The notes under the pieces: generated by a model | The model's input: only the letters and a program-made list of their open reading frames with translations | The model's database searches: none | Told to the model about the DNA's origin: nothing | Part shown: in pieces, positions 33,983-45,880 of the stretch | Position numbering within the stretch: the first letter of the stretch is position 1 | Layout of the letters: every line of letters begins with the position of its first letter | Position numbers and translations under genes: made by a program | NCBI GenBank assembly: GCA_014607495.2 | Contig: CP053167.1 | Location: 6,634,001 to 6,698,000 of the forward strand | DNA length: 64,000 nt | Reading direction: 5' to 3' | DNA from: Carposina sasakii | Lineage: Eukaryota > Arthropoda > Insecta > Lepidoptera > Carposinidae

Positions 33983-34243
33983 CTTCTTCAGCCTATTGCA
34001 GTCCACTGCTGGACGTAGGCCTCCCCCAGGGCACGCCACAAGTCTACTGCCACAGGGGGGTTTTGCCCATAGTCACCACGCTAGGCAGGCGGGTTGGTGA
34101 CCGCAGTGTGATTTTCGGACTATGTTGTCAGCACGGGAGGCGCGGCTGCCCACCTCCCGGAAACCCTTAGTCGCCTCGTACGATACCCACGGGCAGACAT
34201 GGGGTGGTACGAATTCTACTCTGCCGGCACCACGCGGTCACTA
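33983..34243 (-). mobile_element. RTS SINE, full length (261 bp)
   Basis: A 13-bp duplication AGACCTGAAACTT (33970-33982 and 34244-34256) encloses it. On the minus strand it begins CCGCGTGGTGCCGGCAGAG and ends in a GAAG-type tail. Nearly collinear with 15105-15367 and 62755-63007. Confidence 0.9.
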
Positions 34244-34876
34244 AGACCTGAAACTTAGTGAGTGTGTTTTTAAGGTTAAAGTTATCCCGAAACTACGCAA
34301 ACAGCAAAATGGGTAAACTAAAAATAATGCGAACGAAGTCGCGAGTGACCACTATAATTTACAAGCCAGTTCCTACTCCCTATATCCATGTGGCCACACA
34401 AGCGACATGTCGTAAAGCGCATGTTTTGCGCACTCGGACAAGGCGAACACAATGCTAAGTGAAATGTTTATATCTTTGCATTGTTGTCGCTTACCTAGTT
34501 GTAAGGCAGGTGCGTTGCATTGTTGCACCAAGGTTTAGATGTAGATTTACGTAGATACCAAGTTTTAGGTACATAGGTAGAAGAGTTAAACCTCCAGCTA
34601 GTCATATAAAATATACCATAAACATGAACGTATAAAGAATAACGGACAGAGTTTTGTGACTGCACAGAGTGAATCATTCATAGTAAGCTCGGCAACGATA
34701 TTCAATGGAGTAGGGATGTGTATTGACGCGTTATCCACCCACACATACAAACCATAGTAAGCTCGGCGCCTACTGGAAAATACGCACACATGCCCAACGC
34801 GCCGCCATTTCGGTGCTTCAATCTGTGCAGTGACAGCATTACGTCCGTTGTTCTTTATACGTTGATCATAAAATAA

Positions 34877-35018
34877 CACGCAGGGCTGTGAGGAAATGGG
34901 GTACCCAGAATGGTGAACCCACAGCCACGTCTAGCCAGCATAGCGAGGACAGATGTTAATGTTTACTGACAAGTTGCTAGTTTATTGCTTGAGAGAATTC
35001 CCGAGTTCCTTAGTTGAT
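34877..35018 (+). repeat. U1 repeat, good copy
   Basis: GAAATGGGGTACCCAGAATG, CCACAGCCACGTCTAGCCAG, GACAAGTTGCTAG and GAATTCCCGAGTTCC in order. Confidence 0.7.
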
Positions 35019-35038
35019 TCTTATAAAATATTAATGTT

Positions 35039-35254
35039 CACTATGGGTGCGCCCACCACCGGGCCCTACACCCTCCACTGACCCTCGGATCTGATAACTC
35101 ATAACTGCGAAAACAAGCACTTGCACTACCTACAATCGCCACGAGAAACCAGACCCGAGCACCCAGCATGCAAGATAATACATCGCACTATTTCCGAAAT
35201 CAAAAACTAGATTAATAATCTACATATGTTTCTGTGGCGGGCGCACCCATAGTG
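35039..35254. mobile_element. CACTATGGG-end element, copy 3, both ends kept
   Basis: CACTATGGGTGCGCCC at the left faces GGGCGCACCCATAGTG at the right, a 16-bp perfect inverted repeat. AATGTT flanks both sides (35033-35038, 35255-35260). The interior ends at ACATATGTTTC and jumps to the right end, so this is an internally deleted form of the longer copies at 6949 and 21609. CACTATGG-type ends recall Transib, but Transib makes 5-bp duplications, so the class is open. Confidence 0.75.
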
Positions 35255-35299
35255 AATGTTTGAACTTCCGAATTATAACGCCTAATACAATTTCATTTT

Positions 35300-36483
35300 T
35301 AAATAAAAATGTTTTTGAATTTATTTACAGTGTTATTTACATACCTGTCTATGAAGCAAAGAAATTACATTTCTAACTTTGAATATTTTTTTTAAAATTT
35401 TAATGTTAGAAAATAGTGACCTTATGGCCCATTGGAAATCGTATAGAAAGTATTTTAACCACTGTTTTTATCCCAAAAATGGCGTGTAGCTACAAATTCT
35501 ACGGGACTTTGTATAACTTTTAAGTAAATGGCCCTAGTTTTCAAGGTACCTATGCTATATTTTGAGGTATTTTTGACGTCTACTGCTATCTTAACCTCAG
35601 GGTTTTTTCTATTGTTATGTATTTTGTACTGCCCAAGTCTCGTGTGGTCCCATTTTGAGTTAGGACCACCTCAATTCCTCATATTACCTAACTATGTAGC
35701 AAATGTAATATAATAAAGTCTACTAGGTACTAGTATGTGCTAACTACGCATATTATAAACTAGCTACATCGTACGACTTACGGACAAAGTCCAAACTTTA
35801 ATATTCCAGTTTTGACCATTTCCGTGGCAATTTCGGATATGTTTTCTTTAGCGCTTGACTAAAAACTTGAATCAACTTAAATGCCAATATTTCACTTCCT
35901 ATTTCTTCCTTCCTGTCTAGTAGATTTAACTGTACATTGTCAGTCAAAGGTCAGTCACTTATTCACTTTAACAAATTTTCTAGACACTGGTAAAGTTGCG
36001 GAAAAAGCTAAAGTCTCATATCGGTTTTTAAATTTTTTAAACCGGCGAATATCAAAAGCTACATTTAAACAACTAGTAGTTAAACTACTTTTAATGGCGT
36101 ACGATAAAACAATTAATATTAAAAGCCAAGCCGTAAGCTAGAGTTAATAATCCATGTGAAATTGCAAATGCTTGTAAGTTGTGGCATCTATGACCTGTAT
36201 CATTGTTAGTACGCTAGTAGTAGTAGTTTGTTATGTACGTGGGAATTAAAAATGAGTTTTAGCTGTATGGAAATGAATGTTGTTTGGCTGATAGGTTTTT
36301 AAAAAGTAAAATATATAAGTTGGCGATTAGACGATAGAAGGAGTAGTGTAAAGTTTTGTTTTTCTTGGAAATAAAAGTTTAAAACTAGAAATTCTTCGTT
36401 TACTCATAACCCGGTCCCATGTGTATGTACATTATGTATGACAGTAAGGGTAAACAAAATGCTATGAAGATAATATAGAAGGA
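35300..36483. other. No gene seen
   Basis: AT-rich. The 86-residue frame at 35881-36141 shows no domain. Confidence 0.45.
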
Positions 36484-36669
36484 AGCCACTAAATTTGAGA
36501 CTTGAAATCTAATTTTTTTTCAAGAATATACGAACACTTTAGGTATTCTCCATACTATCAAGGAGATTAAACATTACATGATTTCATGTCCATACTTTCT
36601 GGATAAGTTCTACATTCATAGGTTTTCGCTTAACATACATACATCATAACATCCATATTGTAACATCTA
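36484..36669. mobile_element. MITE-A, decayed
   Basis: AAATTTGAGACTTGAAATCT, ATTCTCCATACTATC and TTTTCGCTTAACATAC keep the family order. The right tip is a remnant (TATTGTAACATCTAC). Confidence 0.6.
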
Positions 36670-37011
36670 CGTTTCACCAATTAATGGTATTTGTTTCATC
36701 CAGCTACGTACTAACTCTTAAAGCAAGATTGTTTCCATTGTGGGAGTATTATACCGCTTGATAGATTAAGAGCAGAATGCTGCCTATAACGATGATATCT
36801 CGCCTTTACAATGGATGTAATCCTTATTAAGAGTAAGTTCATAGCTTTAGTACAGAGTACTAACAGCAGTAAGCGTCAGTGTTGATCGCTAACATAGCAA
36901 TTTTAGTCTATAGCTTTTTAGTTATGTTATTGTGGCCATAATTTGTATGGGGGTTCAGTAATGTGGTATATTTTTAGTATAATATAAGTAGGTATCTATA
37001 AAATCCTGTGC

Positions 37012-37132
37012 TGATGTGGGGCTTCACTAGAATACGTTAGCTGCATCTCCTTCCGTTATAAGAGTTGACTAAGGAACTCGGGCTTTCTCTCAGGCGATGA
37101 GCTAGCAACTTGTCATTGTTCCCGCTATGCTA
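37012..37132 (-). repeat. U1 repeat, second half
   Basis: GATGTGGGGCTTCACTAGAA, GCTGCATCTCCTTCCG, AGTTGACTAAGGAACTCGGG and CAGGCGATGAGCTAGCAACT. Confidence 0.7.
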
Positions 37133-37275
37133 AATATACTATATAACAGAAGAGTTTTAGCCTTCATCTGCCAGTCATGCTGTCAGTCAGTCAGTGAGTA
37201 ATAGAAGATTTTCAACCTTTCTGTGGTGGTTAGAGTCCATTGTGTTAAATACTTCTCTTGAACATTCCTATAGAG

Positions 37276-37462
37276 CAGTGGTTCCCAAAGTGGTCCAGGT
37301 GGATCCCCAGGGGTCCACAGGAGACTCGATGGGGGTCTACGTTGGCGTGAAAAAATGGGGTTTCACAATTAATTCGTATATGGTGTAGACCTGTAGAGGG
37401 TCCAACAGAACGAGTTAACTCTTGAAAGGGGTCTATGAGAAAAAAAAGTTTGGGAACCCCTG
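37276..37462. mobile_element. hAT-like MITE, 187 bp
   Basis: CAGTGGTTCCCAAAG at the left, and CAGGGGTTCCCAAAC read inward from the right: ends typical of hAT MITEs. Flanks CTATAGAG (37268-37275) and CTATATCT (37463-37470) agree at five of eight positions, as expected for an old 8-bp duplication. The small frames on both strands here are not genes. Confidence 0.75.
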
Positions 37463-37721
37463 CTATATCTGACAGAGAAATAAGTCTTACTATGCCTTGA
37501 GGGAGGAACCGTGTCAATGATGAACCTCTTTCGATTCTATCGAGAAATAATGTTACTTTGTCTAAGATCCCAGTTCTCTCTTAGTTCATTGTCTAATAGT
37601 AGTTTATGGGGCGTACGCGCATGGCGTACGCGCAGAAACGGGTAATTATACGAAGGATACGTAATTATTTTACGCGTTAATCTTGCGGGTTTCCATTAGC
37701 CATCTTTTTTATACACACCAA

Positions 37722-38022
37722 CACCGGTATGATGAATTTGGTGAGAGCGAGATGTCTCACTTTTAAACGTCAAATTCACAGAGCTATTAATAACTAGATA
37801 AACTAAGTCGATGTACTTTACATGTAAAAAATAGACTTAAGAATTAGAATAGACACTCGTTCTCGAGCCAGGACTGAAGGAATTAGGGCTGATAGAAGTG
37901 GTTTGCAATACCTTTTTACACACCAAGTAGAAATACTTGCCTAGTCTAGTTATTACTTAGCTCTGTGGATTTAACGTTTAAAAGTGAGACATCTCGCTCT
38001 CACCAAATTCATCATACCGGTG
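37722..38022. mobile_element. MITE-C copy 2, 301 bp
   Basis: Nearly the same as 2989-3288 over its length, including CACCGGTATGATGAATTTGG ends. The two copies look young relative to the third at 15423. Confidence 0.85.
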
Positions 38023-38081
38023 CAGCAGTAGGATCAAATGATGAATTCAATCACACCAATGCACAAGCTTATCTCTTAAAA

Positions 38082-38333
38082 ATATTTATTACCATATAAA
38101 CAATAATAAATAAATAAATATTCACACACTTCACAACACTAAGATTCCTAAGGTCTGGTGTCGTGGGTACTAAGCAACGGCACATAAACACATAGATAAA
38201 TATAGAAACATTCATGACACGGAAACAAACATAGATATTCATCATAATATCAATGTTCGCACCTACCGGGATTGGAACCCAGGATCTATGGCGTCGCAGG
38301 CAGGGCCACTACCAACTACACCAATCGGTCGTC
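38082..38333 (-). mobile_element. tRNA-derived SINE t1
   Basis: On the minus strand it starts GACGACCGATTGGTGTAGTTGG-like, with an A box (TGGTGTAGTTGGTAGTGG) and a B box (GGGTTCCAATCCC, 38268-38280), and ends in an ATTT-type tail near 38104-38124. Standard 5'-tRNA SINE layout. Not a functional tRNA gene. Confidence 0.8.
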
Positions 38334-38586
38334 ATATGAGTAGCACTGACATAAAAAACGCTATAAATTATATTTCTATGTAGACAAGTATAACTAAGGT
38401 TAATATGAAAAATACTAAAATGCATTTTCAAAACGATCAGTCTCATCAATGCGTTGCCAGAAAAAAGGTTAATGGAAACAAATAATCATAGTTGGCAACA
38501 CCCGACATGATTTCCGCGCAATAAAGCGGTATTTTTCATTAGATTTACAAGAAGACCGGTCGTGTGCACCTTTATCTCGCGTCCGG

Positions 38587-38772
38587 CTATATCATAGAAT
38601 TACAAAGTGGAGATGCCATAGTATCCAGCAATATGCCATAGTTGCCATGGTGATGTCGTCGGATTATCCCGTTCTGCCTCCCAAGTCGGTTGTACTCGTA
38701 TGCATGATGCGTTGAAGACAATAAAATTCCATCTGTCACTCTTAGGATAATCCAAAACGTCAAAAAAATCAT
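38587..38772 (-). CDS. Hypothetical short secreted peptide (weak)
   Basis: Starting at the ATG at 38770-38772, 61 codons end in TAG. The first 14 residues, M-I-F-L-T-F-W-I-I-L-R-V-T-D, could be a signal peptide. The rest is rich in His, Arg and Asn (H-H-A-Y-E-Y-N-R-L-G-R, then R-R-H-H-H-G-N-Y-G), without a known domain. The frame extends seven codons upstream of this ATG; I chose it because it places the hydrophobic stretch at the N-terminus. GC content is a little above that of the flanks. No convincing promoter, splice sites or poly(A) signal are tied to it. It could be a chance frame in AT-rich DNA; a first exon or peptide gene is possible. Confidence 0.18.
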   Translation of the reverse strand: MIFLTFWIILRVTDGILLSSTHHAYEYNRLGRQNGIIRRHHHGNYGILLDTMASPLCNSMI

Positions 38773-38799
38773 AATAGAACGCGACTCTGACAAAATTAG

Positions 38800-41700
38800 G
38801 CTAGACGAGAATATATATTTTTAATTAAGTATATAGAAAGGAATATATAAGAAAATAAATATTCGCGACAGAATCATGACGTTATGAAAAGGCATTTAAA
38901 ACTTCGTGAGATTAAACAATTTTAAGTCTAGATTTTATCAAAATTACTCACTAACTAGTTTATTAATAAACAGAGGGAGGGACTTTCCTGTTCAAAGTAA
39001 TTTCTATTACAGTACCTTAGTATCACTATAGAAACAAAAAACACAGCCCATAACTTCTTGACACGCATAAAAAAGCGAAAACGCATTCAATATTAAAGCG
39101 GTGCATTCACGCACGTTTGTACGATTCGGATTAGCAAGAGTTTTACCGGATAAACTGTGGCTACTTTTTAAAAAACCTATTTTAAACTGAACACCTTTAA
39201 TAATAAGAGTCACACTATCACCTGTGTTAACATTGTCGCAGTGCGTATTAGTGATTTGCAAAGTTAGTAAATGCGTTTAGTGGAAATTGGATTTAAGCTT
39301 TATGTGGTGGTGTTAAGGGTTAAGAGGCAGGTGTGTGAATGCTGTAGCGGTGTATATTAGCGCGTGATTTACGATGCGAGTCGGACGATGGACCGGGACT
39401 GGACGCTGCGTGAGACCCACTAGGGATGTGGTAGAGTGGATTTACTATCGATATCGATAAAGTCGAAAATGTACTTTTAGATTGTATATAAGTCCGTATA
39501 AGCGACAAAATACTATTTGTCAAGCAACACGCATTAAATCATACTGACAAATATTTCGTTGCTGACTTTAATTTGTTTATTCTATAGGTACGAGTAATAT
39601 ATACGTTATGAGAGTATAAGAAAAAAAGTTAAATCACATATAAAATTTTAAAATATAAAATTTAATTGAGATGATGAATTTATACAATTATCAAGAGACG
39701 AAAAGATTATATTTTAAAATTATATTTACCAAAAATTGCCAACTTAAAAAAAAAATACATTCATTTCAAATGCAGTAAAAATAAATTTACAACTTCTCGA
39801 GGAACGTCCTTGTTCCAAGCGTTCAATAAAACATCGATGATCGACTCAAGCACAACCCTATCACTAGCGATACAGGTGCACACACGGACCCGACAGAGAT
39901 TACATCTCGAGATACGTCCCGGGAGATGTTAACGAAATTATTGAAATGTCACATGTCTTGCTCTTGTTTTACTTTTAAATAGTATTAAGTTTATAGTACT
40001 AATTTAAGATAATTAAAAAAGGTTTATTTTTAACTTACAATAACTTAAATAGATGCAAATATGTATCTTGAAATAGAAGAATGCTAGCGATGCGATTGCG
40101 AAAATTCTTGAATAAATTATCGCGATTGCTGATATGTAAATTCTTAAATGTATGAAGTGATCCGTGATAAAGTATAACATTTTTCCTCGCGTAGTTTTTT
40201 TACAAGGTACTCACTTTGTACAATTCTAAAAACAAATATTTATTAATTAGACCTAATTTTATTGATCTCAGCAGGACAGTGTAGGAATGTAATTTGACCA
40301 ATTAACGTGATTTAGAAAAATTTAATGACTGATCGTTTATCATTAAAAATAAATCTAGTTTTCTTACTTAATTTTGTATAGAATTTCGGAGAGGTAATTA
40401 CTTAAAGGTAATTTTTGACGTACTAATAAAATATTACTAACATCATTTAATTGATCACACGTGTGATATTAATCAATTAAGTATAACTATTACTATCCAT
40501 ATGAGAATCTGACGTATATAGATCGTTATGTAGAAATTAGTAGGTACCTACTATAAATGGATTCAATACCTACCTAAAAAAATCCTAGGCTTGGCCTGCC
40601 CCTACGCCGGAAGCCATCTTCATTTATTTTTATATAAATTATCAAAAATCCTTTTATCCATCCACTGCCTTTCCTATCACAAAATCATCACTCTCTACGT
40701 TATTTTAACCTAATTATATAATGTAAGTACTTAGATAAGTAAAAAATATATAGGTAAGTAATTAAAACTAAAGTTCACAAAGTTCACTGCTAGTCTAGTA
40801 TGAGTAAGTACCTACAACAAATCTATGATAAGAAAAAAATGAACCGAATCATTTTTTACACTAACTTTGCTAAAACTGGTATCATTTTTCAAAACTCCCG
40901 TTTACTACACTGTGCGCTCGATAAATGATGATAAATCGATTTAAACGAGGTGTTCAAACAAAAAAATCCAATTCGATTTACCACAAAGTAACCATCTATC
41001 GACTATTAATCGTATACCAATCGTGTATCTCTATCACATCACTAATGACTAGCCTGTCAAACGTCTAGAAAGCACTATTAGCCTGAATGATTCAATTAAA
41101 ATGAATTATTAACCGTATATATCCGTACCACTTGTTTCAATACAGAATCTGCTGTGACGTTTCTATACATCTCATTCGCATAGTTTTTTACGGGATTATC
41201 TTAATTTATTAAAGTAAGAAAATTTGTTTATTTCTCATAAACATTTTTTAAGCACCAATGTGGTTTATCGATCATATATTTATCATTTTATCTTGAGATT
41301 AATCTCTAGATTATGATCTCGTCTGCAGCCGCATTTTAAACAAAGCAAACATAGAGATGGCCAGCCTCGTAAACTTGAAGCGTATTCATAGTCATGGCCA
41401 CGCATTGTCAATATTGAAAATAATGTGATTATTGTTTTCAAATGTGACTGTATTTATTCGTTCGTGAATAATAAAATCCTTATTCTGTCGAAGGTAATCT
41501 TTGCAAATCGTAATTGAATTGTTCCTAGTTAGTAATAAATATTCATGGTAGCTATAAAGCAAGCGACTTTTGTGTTTTGTTATAATAACTGTGCAAAAAG
41601 ATCATAATGTATTTCTGATGTATAATTTTAAGTTTAAATAAACTAACCCTCCATCCTAAGGATTTTATTCACTTTTTCTGTCTGTTGATTATTCTAAATA

Positions 41701-41812
41701 AGTAAAGGGCTTCCAATAACAAACTACGTTTAGGTACGCGTGTAAATAATATGCCATATAAATATATATATATGGCGTTTTCTATTTCTGCTGCAAGATT
41801 TTAAAGTAAAAA
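38800..41812. other. 3 kb without a recognised gene or repeat
   Basis: AT-rich. Contains TATCGATATCGATA (39446-39459, two overlapping DRE-like sites), a palindromic cluster with ATCACACGTGTGAT (40447-40480), and many CGAT words at 40915-41035. Two 67-84 residue frames around 39007-39523 have no domain. Confidence 0.4.
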
Positions 41813-41890
41813 TCATCGTCGTCAGCCTATTGCAGTCCACTGCTGGACGTAGGCCCCCCCAGAGCACGCCACAAGGCTCGATATCCCGTA
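41813..41890 (-). mobile_element. RTE/RTS 3' end, variant
   Basis: TCAGCCTATTGCAGTCCACT, GCTGGACGTAGGCC, then ACAAGGCTCGATATCCCG, the same variant junction as at 24870. Confidence 0.65.
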
Positions 41891-42097
41891 AGATAAACAT
41901 AGTTAAAAAATATCTATCCACACTTAGCAGTTATCTTCATTAATGCAAAAGTAACAAGTAACTTTATTACCCGTCTTCATTATATTTTTCTTCGCATTCT
42001 TTTACGAAATTACACGTAGGTAAACAGTATAAGGGCATTCAAAGACTACCGTACTGGACTACTGCGACTAATTTATCCCTAAAAAAACGATTGTTCC

Positions 42098-42140
42098 GAA
42101 AAGTTAAGTAGACCATACGGACGTAGTCACGAGCGCCATC
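42098..42140 (+). mobile_element. Helitron (Lep1-like) 3' scrap
   Basis: GGACGTAGTCACGAGCGCC ending in CTAG, with the body gone. Confidence 0.45.
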
Positions 42141-42506
42141 TAGTGGTAATTATAAAACCATGTCCACACTATTAGTCCGGACAGTGTAAAAAATGATGTA
42201 GAAAGTAGTATGACAACGCAGGCAAGGCCTGTTGATTAGGCGATCGACATCGCTAAATAGCGACTGGAATTGGCATTACGCGGATTAATGCTCGTATTCG
42301 TAATTAGTATTAACTGTTCCCTTGAGGGTATTTTGGTGATGGACGGTAATACTTTTTCTTGGACATGCGATTTTTAATGATCTCGTAGTGATATAGAGTA
42401 GGTACTTTGTGTTTGCTAGAGATTTGAGTAGATCTTCTACTGTTTTATATACCTTCATTAATTACCTAATTTAATTTACTCACTTTATTTAGTGTTTTGT
42501 CATGTG

Positions 42507-42592
42507 GTACAAGTTGACTAAGGAACTTAGGGCGTTCTCTCACACAATAAGCAAAGAACTTGTTTCTGATCGTTTACATTTATCCGTATATG
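42507..42592 (-). repeat. U1 fragment
   Basis: AGTTGACTAAGGAACTTAGG, GCGTTCTCTCACAC and AACTTGTTTCTGATCG. Confidence 0.6.
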
Positions 42593-43740
42593 TCTGCATT
42601 TTATCCTACCTATATGTGTATACACACATCCGCATATTGTAGTTCACTGTTTTATTACAGTATTACCCAAATAATCAAGATTAGTTACTGAATTTAAGAA
42701 GAGGACGTGGTATTACGTTGAATGAAATAACAAGTCCTTTATGATTATAAAGCTCCACCCGGTAAAAAGTTAAGTACGCTCAAATACAGCGGTTCTAGTG
42801 CAGAAACTATACTCTCTCAAGTTTATAACAAGCCACTTCTAGTATCTAGCAAATCTATATCTCCGCTTATCCCTATATGCCGGTTGTATCTCCATATACT
42901 GTTACACAGATATATGGCATATTAAGGATGCACCTATCTAAGTATGCACCAACATAAGTATGCACTTCACTTGTACCTTACCCGCTAAATATAAAGTTAA
43001 ATATTGCTTATTTCATTCCGGGTAAAGAATGCTGCTAGTTACTTTGTATAATGTGGGTTTATGTACTTTCATACAATTTGTAACCTACGGTTGCGATAGT
43101 TGAAATTCTTGTATAAATTTTCTAGTATGTGTAATAACTACAAGTGAAGCTTAGGAAAGTATGTGTAAGTGTGTATTGCATAGATAATCACCGGTAAACA
43201 GGCTGCATGTGAGGTGGAGTACTAGTTATAATTGCTGGATCACTTTATATTAGTTTTTTATCTGGGAATATAAAAATTGCAGTTATTTCGAAATGGACAA
43301 GATTTTTAATTACTGAAAAGAGGATAATTAATGCCAATTTCAATACTAAGATAATAAAGAATCTGTTTTTTTTTTCCAAATTTGAAATTTTGTATGAAAA
43401 CAATGCATCGTTTAAATAGTACCAAGGTAATATGCAAAATATCACTGGAGATCGGTTATTGAAATTGGCTGTATGTAAATCATCCAATGATGGTGGATAT
43501 TACACTGAAGACCAAGCTACCCACTCCGTTTACATAACGCACCTTCGGTAGAACAGTGGCACAACTCTTAAAAGTTGCAAAAAGCAATTGTGCCCTTGTT
43601 TAACTAATTACCAAGGGTACGATTAAGATGTCAGTTATCATAATAAGCTTCGTAACTGTTCCGTTTTCATCTATACCCCTGTTTTTTTTTTTAAAGATAG
43701 AAATCTTATTTTCGAAGAAGCATTGTTTGTAAACATTAGA
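42593..43740. other. No gene seen
   Basis: AT-rich. The 80-residue minus-strand frame at 43245-43487 is low-complexity and not called. Confidence 0.45.
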
Positions 43741-43753
43741 ACACTCATACTTG

Positions 43754-44162
43754 TTTTTTTTTTTTTTTTTTTTTTTTAGTTTATCCCGAAGGAAAGGCAA
43801 GGGGAACTAAGCCCATACAGCCTAATCATTGTTTAGTAAAATGTATTCTGAATTTATGATGGATGACAAGTGGAAACGTCGGGAAAATCCTCAAGAACAA
43901 GTGTAAAGTTAGTCAAAATGGAAAATTATTGTAGAAACAACTTACATGCGCCCATGAAGAAATCGTAATCCGGCTAAAGTTTTACTCGGCTTACCTGCAT
44001 ATAAAACCATGCACACGCACTAGATTCACATCACAAGTAATCAAAATATAACTTATCTACCAGAAAACATCACTTTACGGACACATGCAAGCCATTTACA
44101 AATAATTTTTCATTTTCACAAGAAAATTACACCTGCACCCTTCCAGTTTTTCCCGCCGAATC
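43754..44162 (-). mobile_element. PA retroposon, copy 2
   Basis: Flanked by ACACTCATACTTG (43741-43753 and 44164-44176), a 13-bp duplication different from that of copy 1, so an independent insertion. A poly(T) run of about 25 marks the tail of the minus-strand element. Differs from copy 1 by few substitutions and one gap of about 9 bp (GATGATGAAT block). One extra C at 44163 lies between the shared 5' end and the duplication. Confidence 0.9.
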
Positions 44163-44176
44163 CACACTCATACTTG

Positions 44177-44844
44177 TAAGATATGAGTGAAGTATGTCAT
44201 TTTTCCATATTGATGTATCCTACTAAAAAGTTCAGTTTTATGTTTGCGAAATCAGCTTCTTTAGGTTTTTTACAGTGCAAACTTCATATGAGTAGTGTAC
44301 TATTGAATTAAGTAGAAAACTCTTTAGGAACTATTGATGATAATAATACACAAAACTGTGCCTAATAAAAAACCTAATTTCGTCCTTTCTATTTCTAAAT
44401 AAAACGAGGTATATAACTAGGCTATCCTAATTTAAAACTAACATATTAAAATTGCAATTACTTGCATTTACGTAGTTGTATAATGTACCTATACTTGTTT
44501 GATAAGATATTAGCTAGTTACCTAAAGATTTATATCTATTTGATACTTATGAACAAGTGAATAAGGAAAAACCATAAAGATTTCCACTCAACTATTTCTT
44601 TTGTATGTAAATAATTAAATTATTATCCTTGTAGTCAATATTCAAGGTTGTAGATATGGAAAAACAATGGGTTTTATCAAAACGTAAAATCAATGGGAAA
44701 TTCCATGCACAAATGTCCTAAGCTAAGGTCCTAAATTAAATCAAAGAAAAACCTTTTGCGATGTAGAAAAGGAAAATAAATGATAAGACATAATGTCGCT
44801 TAACAGAATCGTACAATGGATCATACATATAAAATAATATACGT
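44177..44844. other. No gene seen
   Basis: AT-rich, closed frames. Confidence 0.4.
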
Positions 44845-44872
44845 ACATAAACACACGGCTGTGTTTCTGTAA

Positions 44873-45045
44873 AGGTGGGTTCCCACGGTGCGTGATATTA
44901 CGGACGAACGCGCACCAGCCCGCACCACGGATCGTAGGAAACGGAGCGTCCGTGGTAATACAGACGCGTCCGTGGTGCGCGTCCGTCCGTAGCCGTCGGT
45001 GCGTCCGCGTCCATCCGCGAAATCACGCACCATGGGAGCCCACTT
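44873..45045. mobile_element. GC-rich palindromic MITE (173 bp), TAA flanks
   Basis: AGGTGGGTTCCCACGGTGCG on the left and, inward from the right, AAGTGGGCTCCCATGGTGCG. TAA on both sides (44870-44872, 45046-45048) suits a PIF/Harbinger-type 3-bp duplication. The interior is rich in GTCCGTGG and CGTCCG words. Frames on both strands here are by-products of that composition. Confidence 0.75.
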
Positions 45046-45067
45046 TAATGAGGTAGCCGGATGGTCT

Positions 45068-45210
45068 AGTACAAGTTTTCACTACGAACTCGATCGCGTT
45101 AACGTAAACTATCTAACCAATCACGCTTTTGTTCTCACATCACATCTTCACGCCATAATGGTTGGCTGCTTTACTTTAACGCGGACGAGTTCGAAGTGAA
45201 AATTCGCACT
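45068..45210. mobile_element. MITE with about 33-bp inverted ends (143 bp)
   Basis: TTTTCACTACGAACTCGATC then GCGTTAACGTAAA on the left opposes TTTTCACTTCGAACTCG then CGCGTTAAAGTAAA read from the right. Exact flanking duplication unclear. Single copy in the window. Confidence 0.75.
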
Positions 45211-45661
45211 TAATCTTCAGAACTGCAGGAACATAAAGGAGATCTCCACAGCTACGTGCAGGTTGACGGGAGATATGCGCAGCCCCGTATCTATGTATGT
45301 ATAAGCGTATGTAGGTATGTATTTGATTCTGGTAAGCATAAAACAACATTTAAAATCAAACATTTTCGTCATGCCTATTTCATACATCATCGCCAACGGA
45401 TCACAACAACGAGTGACGCAAAACTGGGTTTCACTAGTGATCTGTCGGCAACAAAATGACCTGACTGGGCATGACCTGGAGGCACCCTGACCTTGGGCCG
45501 CCTTCTCATCAAACGTCAGCGTGATTGTTTCTCCTGAATGATTGATTGTAGGAATCGTTTTGGTTTGGTCTAAGTGGTGTGCTTTTGCGTAAATATTTTT
45601 TTTCGCTTATAAATAATGTTAGGCAATGACAAGTTGCTATGTTACTGCTATTTTAACATTT

Positions 45662-45779
45662 ACACATCTCAACTATACCCTCAAAAATGGTCAGAAGTGG
45701 CACCATGTGGTTCTATCGGCCCTTGGTGCTCTGCCTACCCCGTAAGGGATAAAGTCGTGATTATATGTATGTATGTATA
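45662..45779 (+). repeat. U2 repeat with (TATG)n end
   Basis: CATCTCAACTATACCCTCAA to GGGATAAAGTCGTGATTATA, then TGTATGTATGTATA. Confidence 0.75.
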
Positions 45780-45787
45780 TTGACGTT

Positions 45788-45880
45788 TGACTCCGCTATA
45801 CTGAACGTAGCTCCAGGATCTCCTTTGTTATCCTGAAATTCTAGCTACCCTGTTTTGAGAACATAGCTGTGTGTATTATG
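45788..45880 (-). repeat. U1 repeat, first half
   Basis: CGCTATACTGAACGTAGCTC, CCTGAAATTCTAGCTACCCT and AGAACATAGCTGTGTGTA. Confidence 0.65.

Larger units (their letters stand above)
44845..45290 (+). repeat. U1 repeat split by two MITEs
   Basis: U1 pieces: ACACACGGCTGTGTTTCTG (to 44869), TGAGGTAGCC (45049-45058) and CAGAACTGCAGGAACATAAA with GATCTCCACAGCTACGTGCA (45217-45260). The missing bases between them are filled by the two elements below. Confidence 0.75.

Noticed and set aside
35039..35254. Firm Transib assignment
   Set aside because: Tip similarity is short and the flanking repeat is 6 bp rather than 5.
37194..37517. Two opposed frames of 64 and 90 codons
   Set aside because: They span the hAT-like MITE; no domain.
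44870..45048. piggyBac-type TTAA duplication for the 173-bp MITE
   Set aside because: TTAA is present only on the right; TAA on both sides fits better.
44821..45199. Overlapping frames on both strands
   Set aside because: Produced by the GC-rich palindromic MITE and its neighbour.
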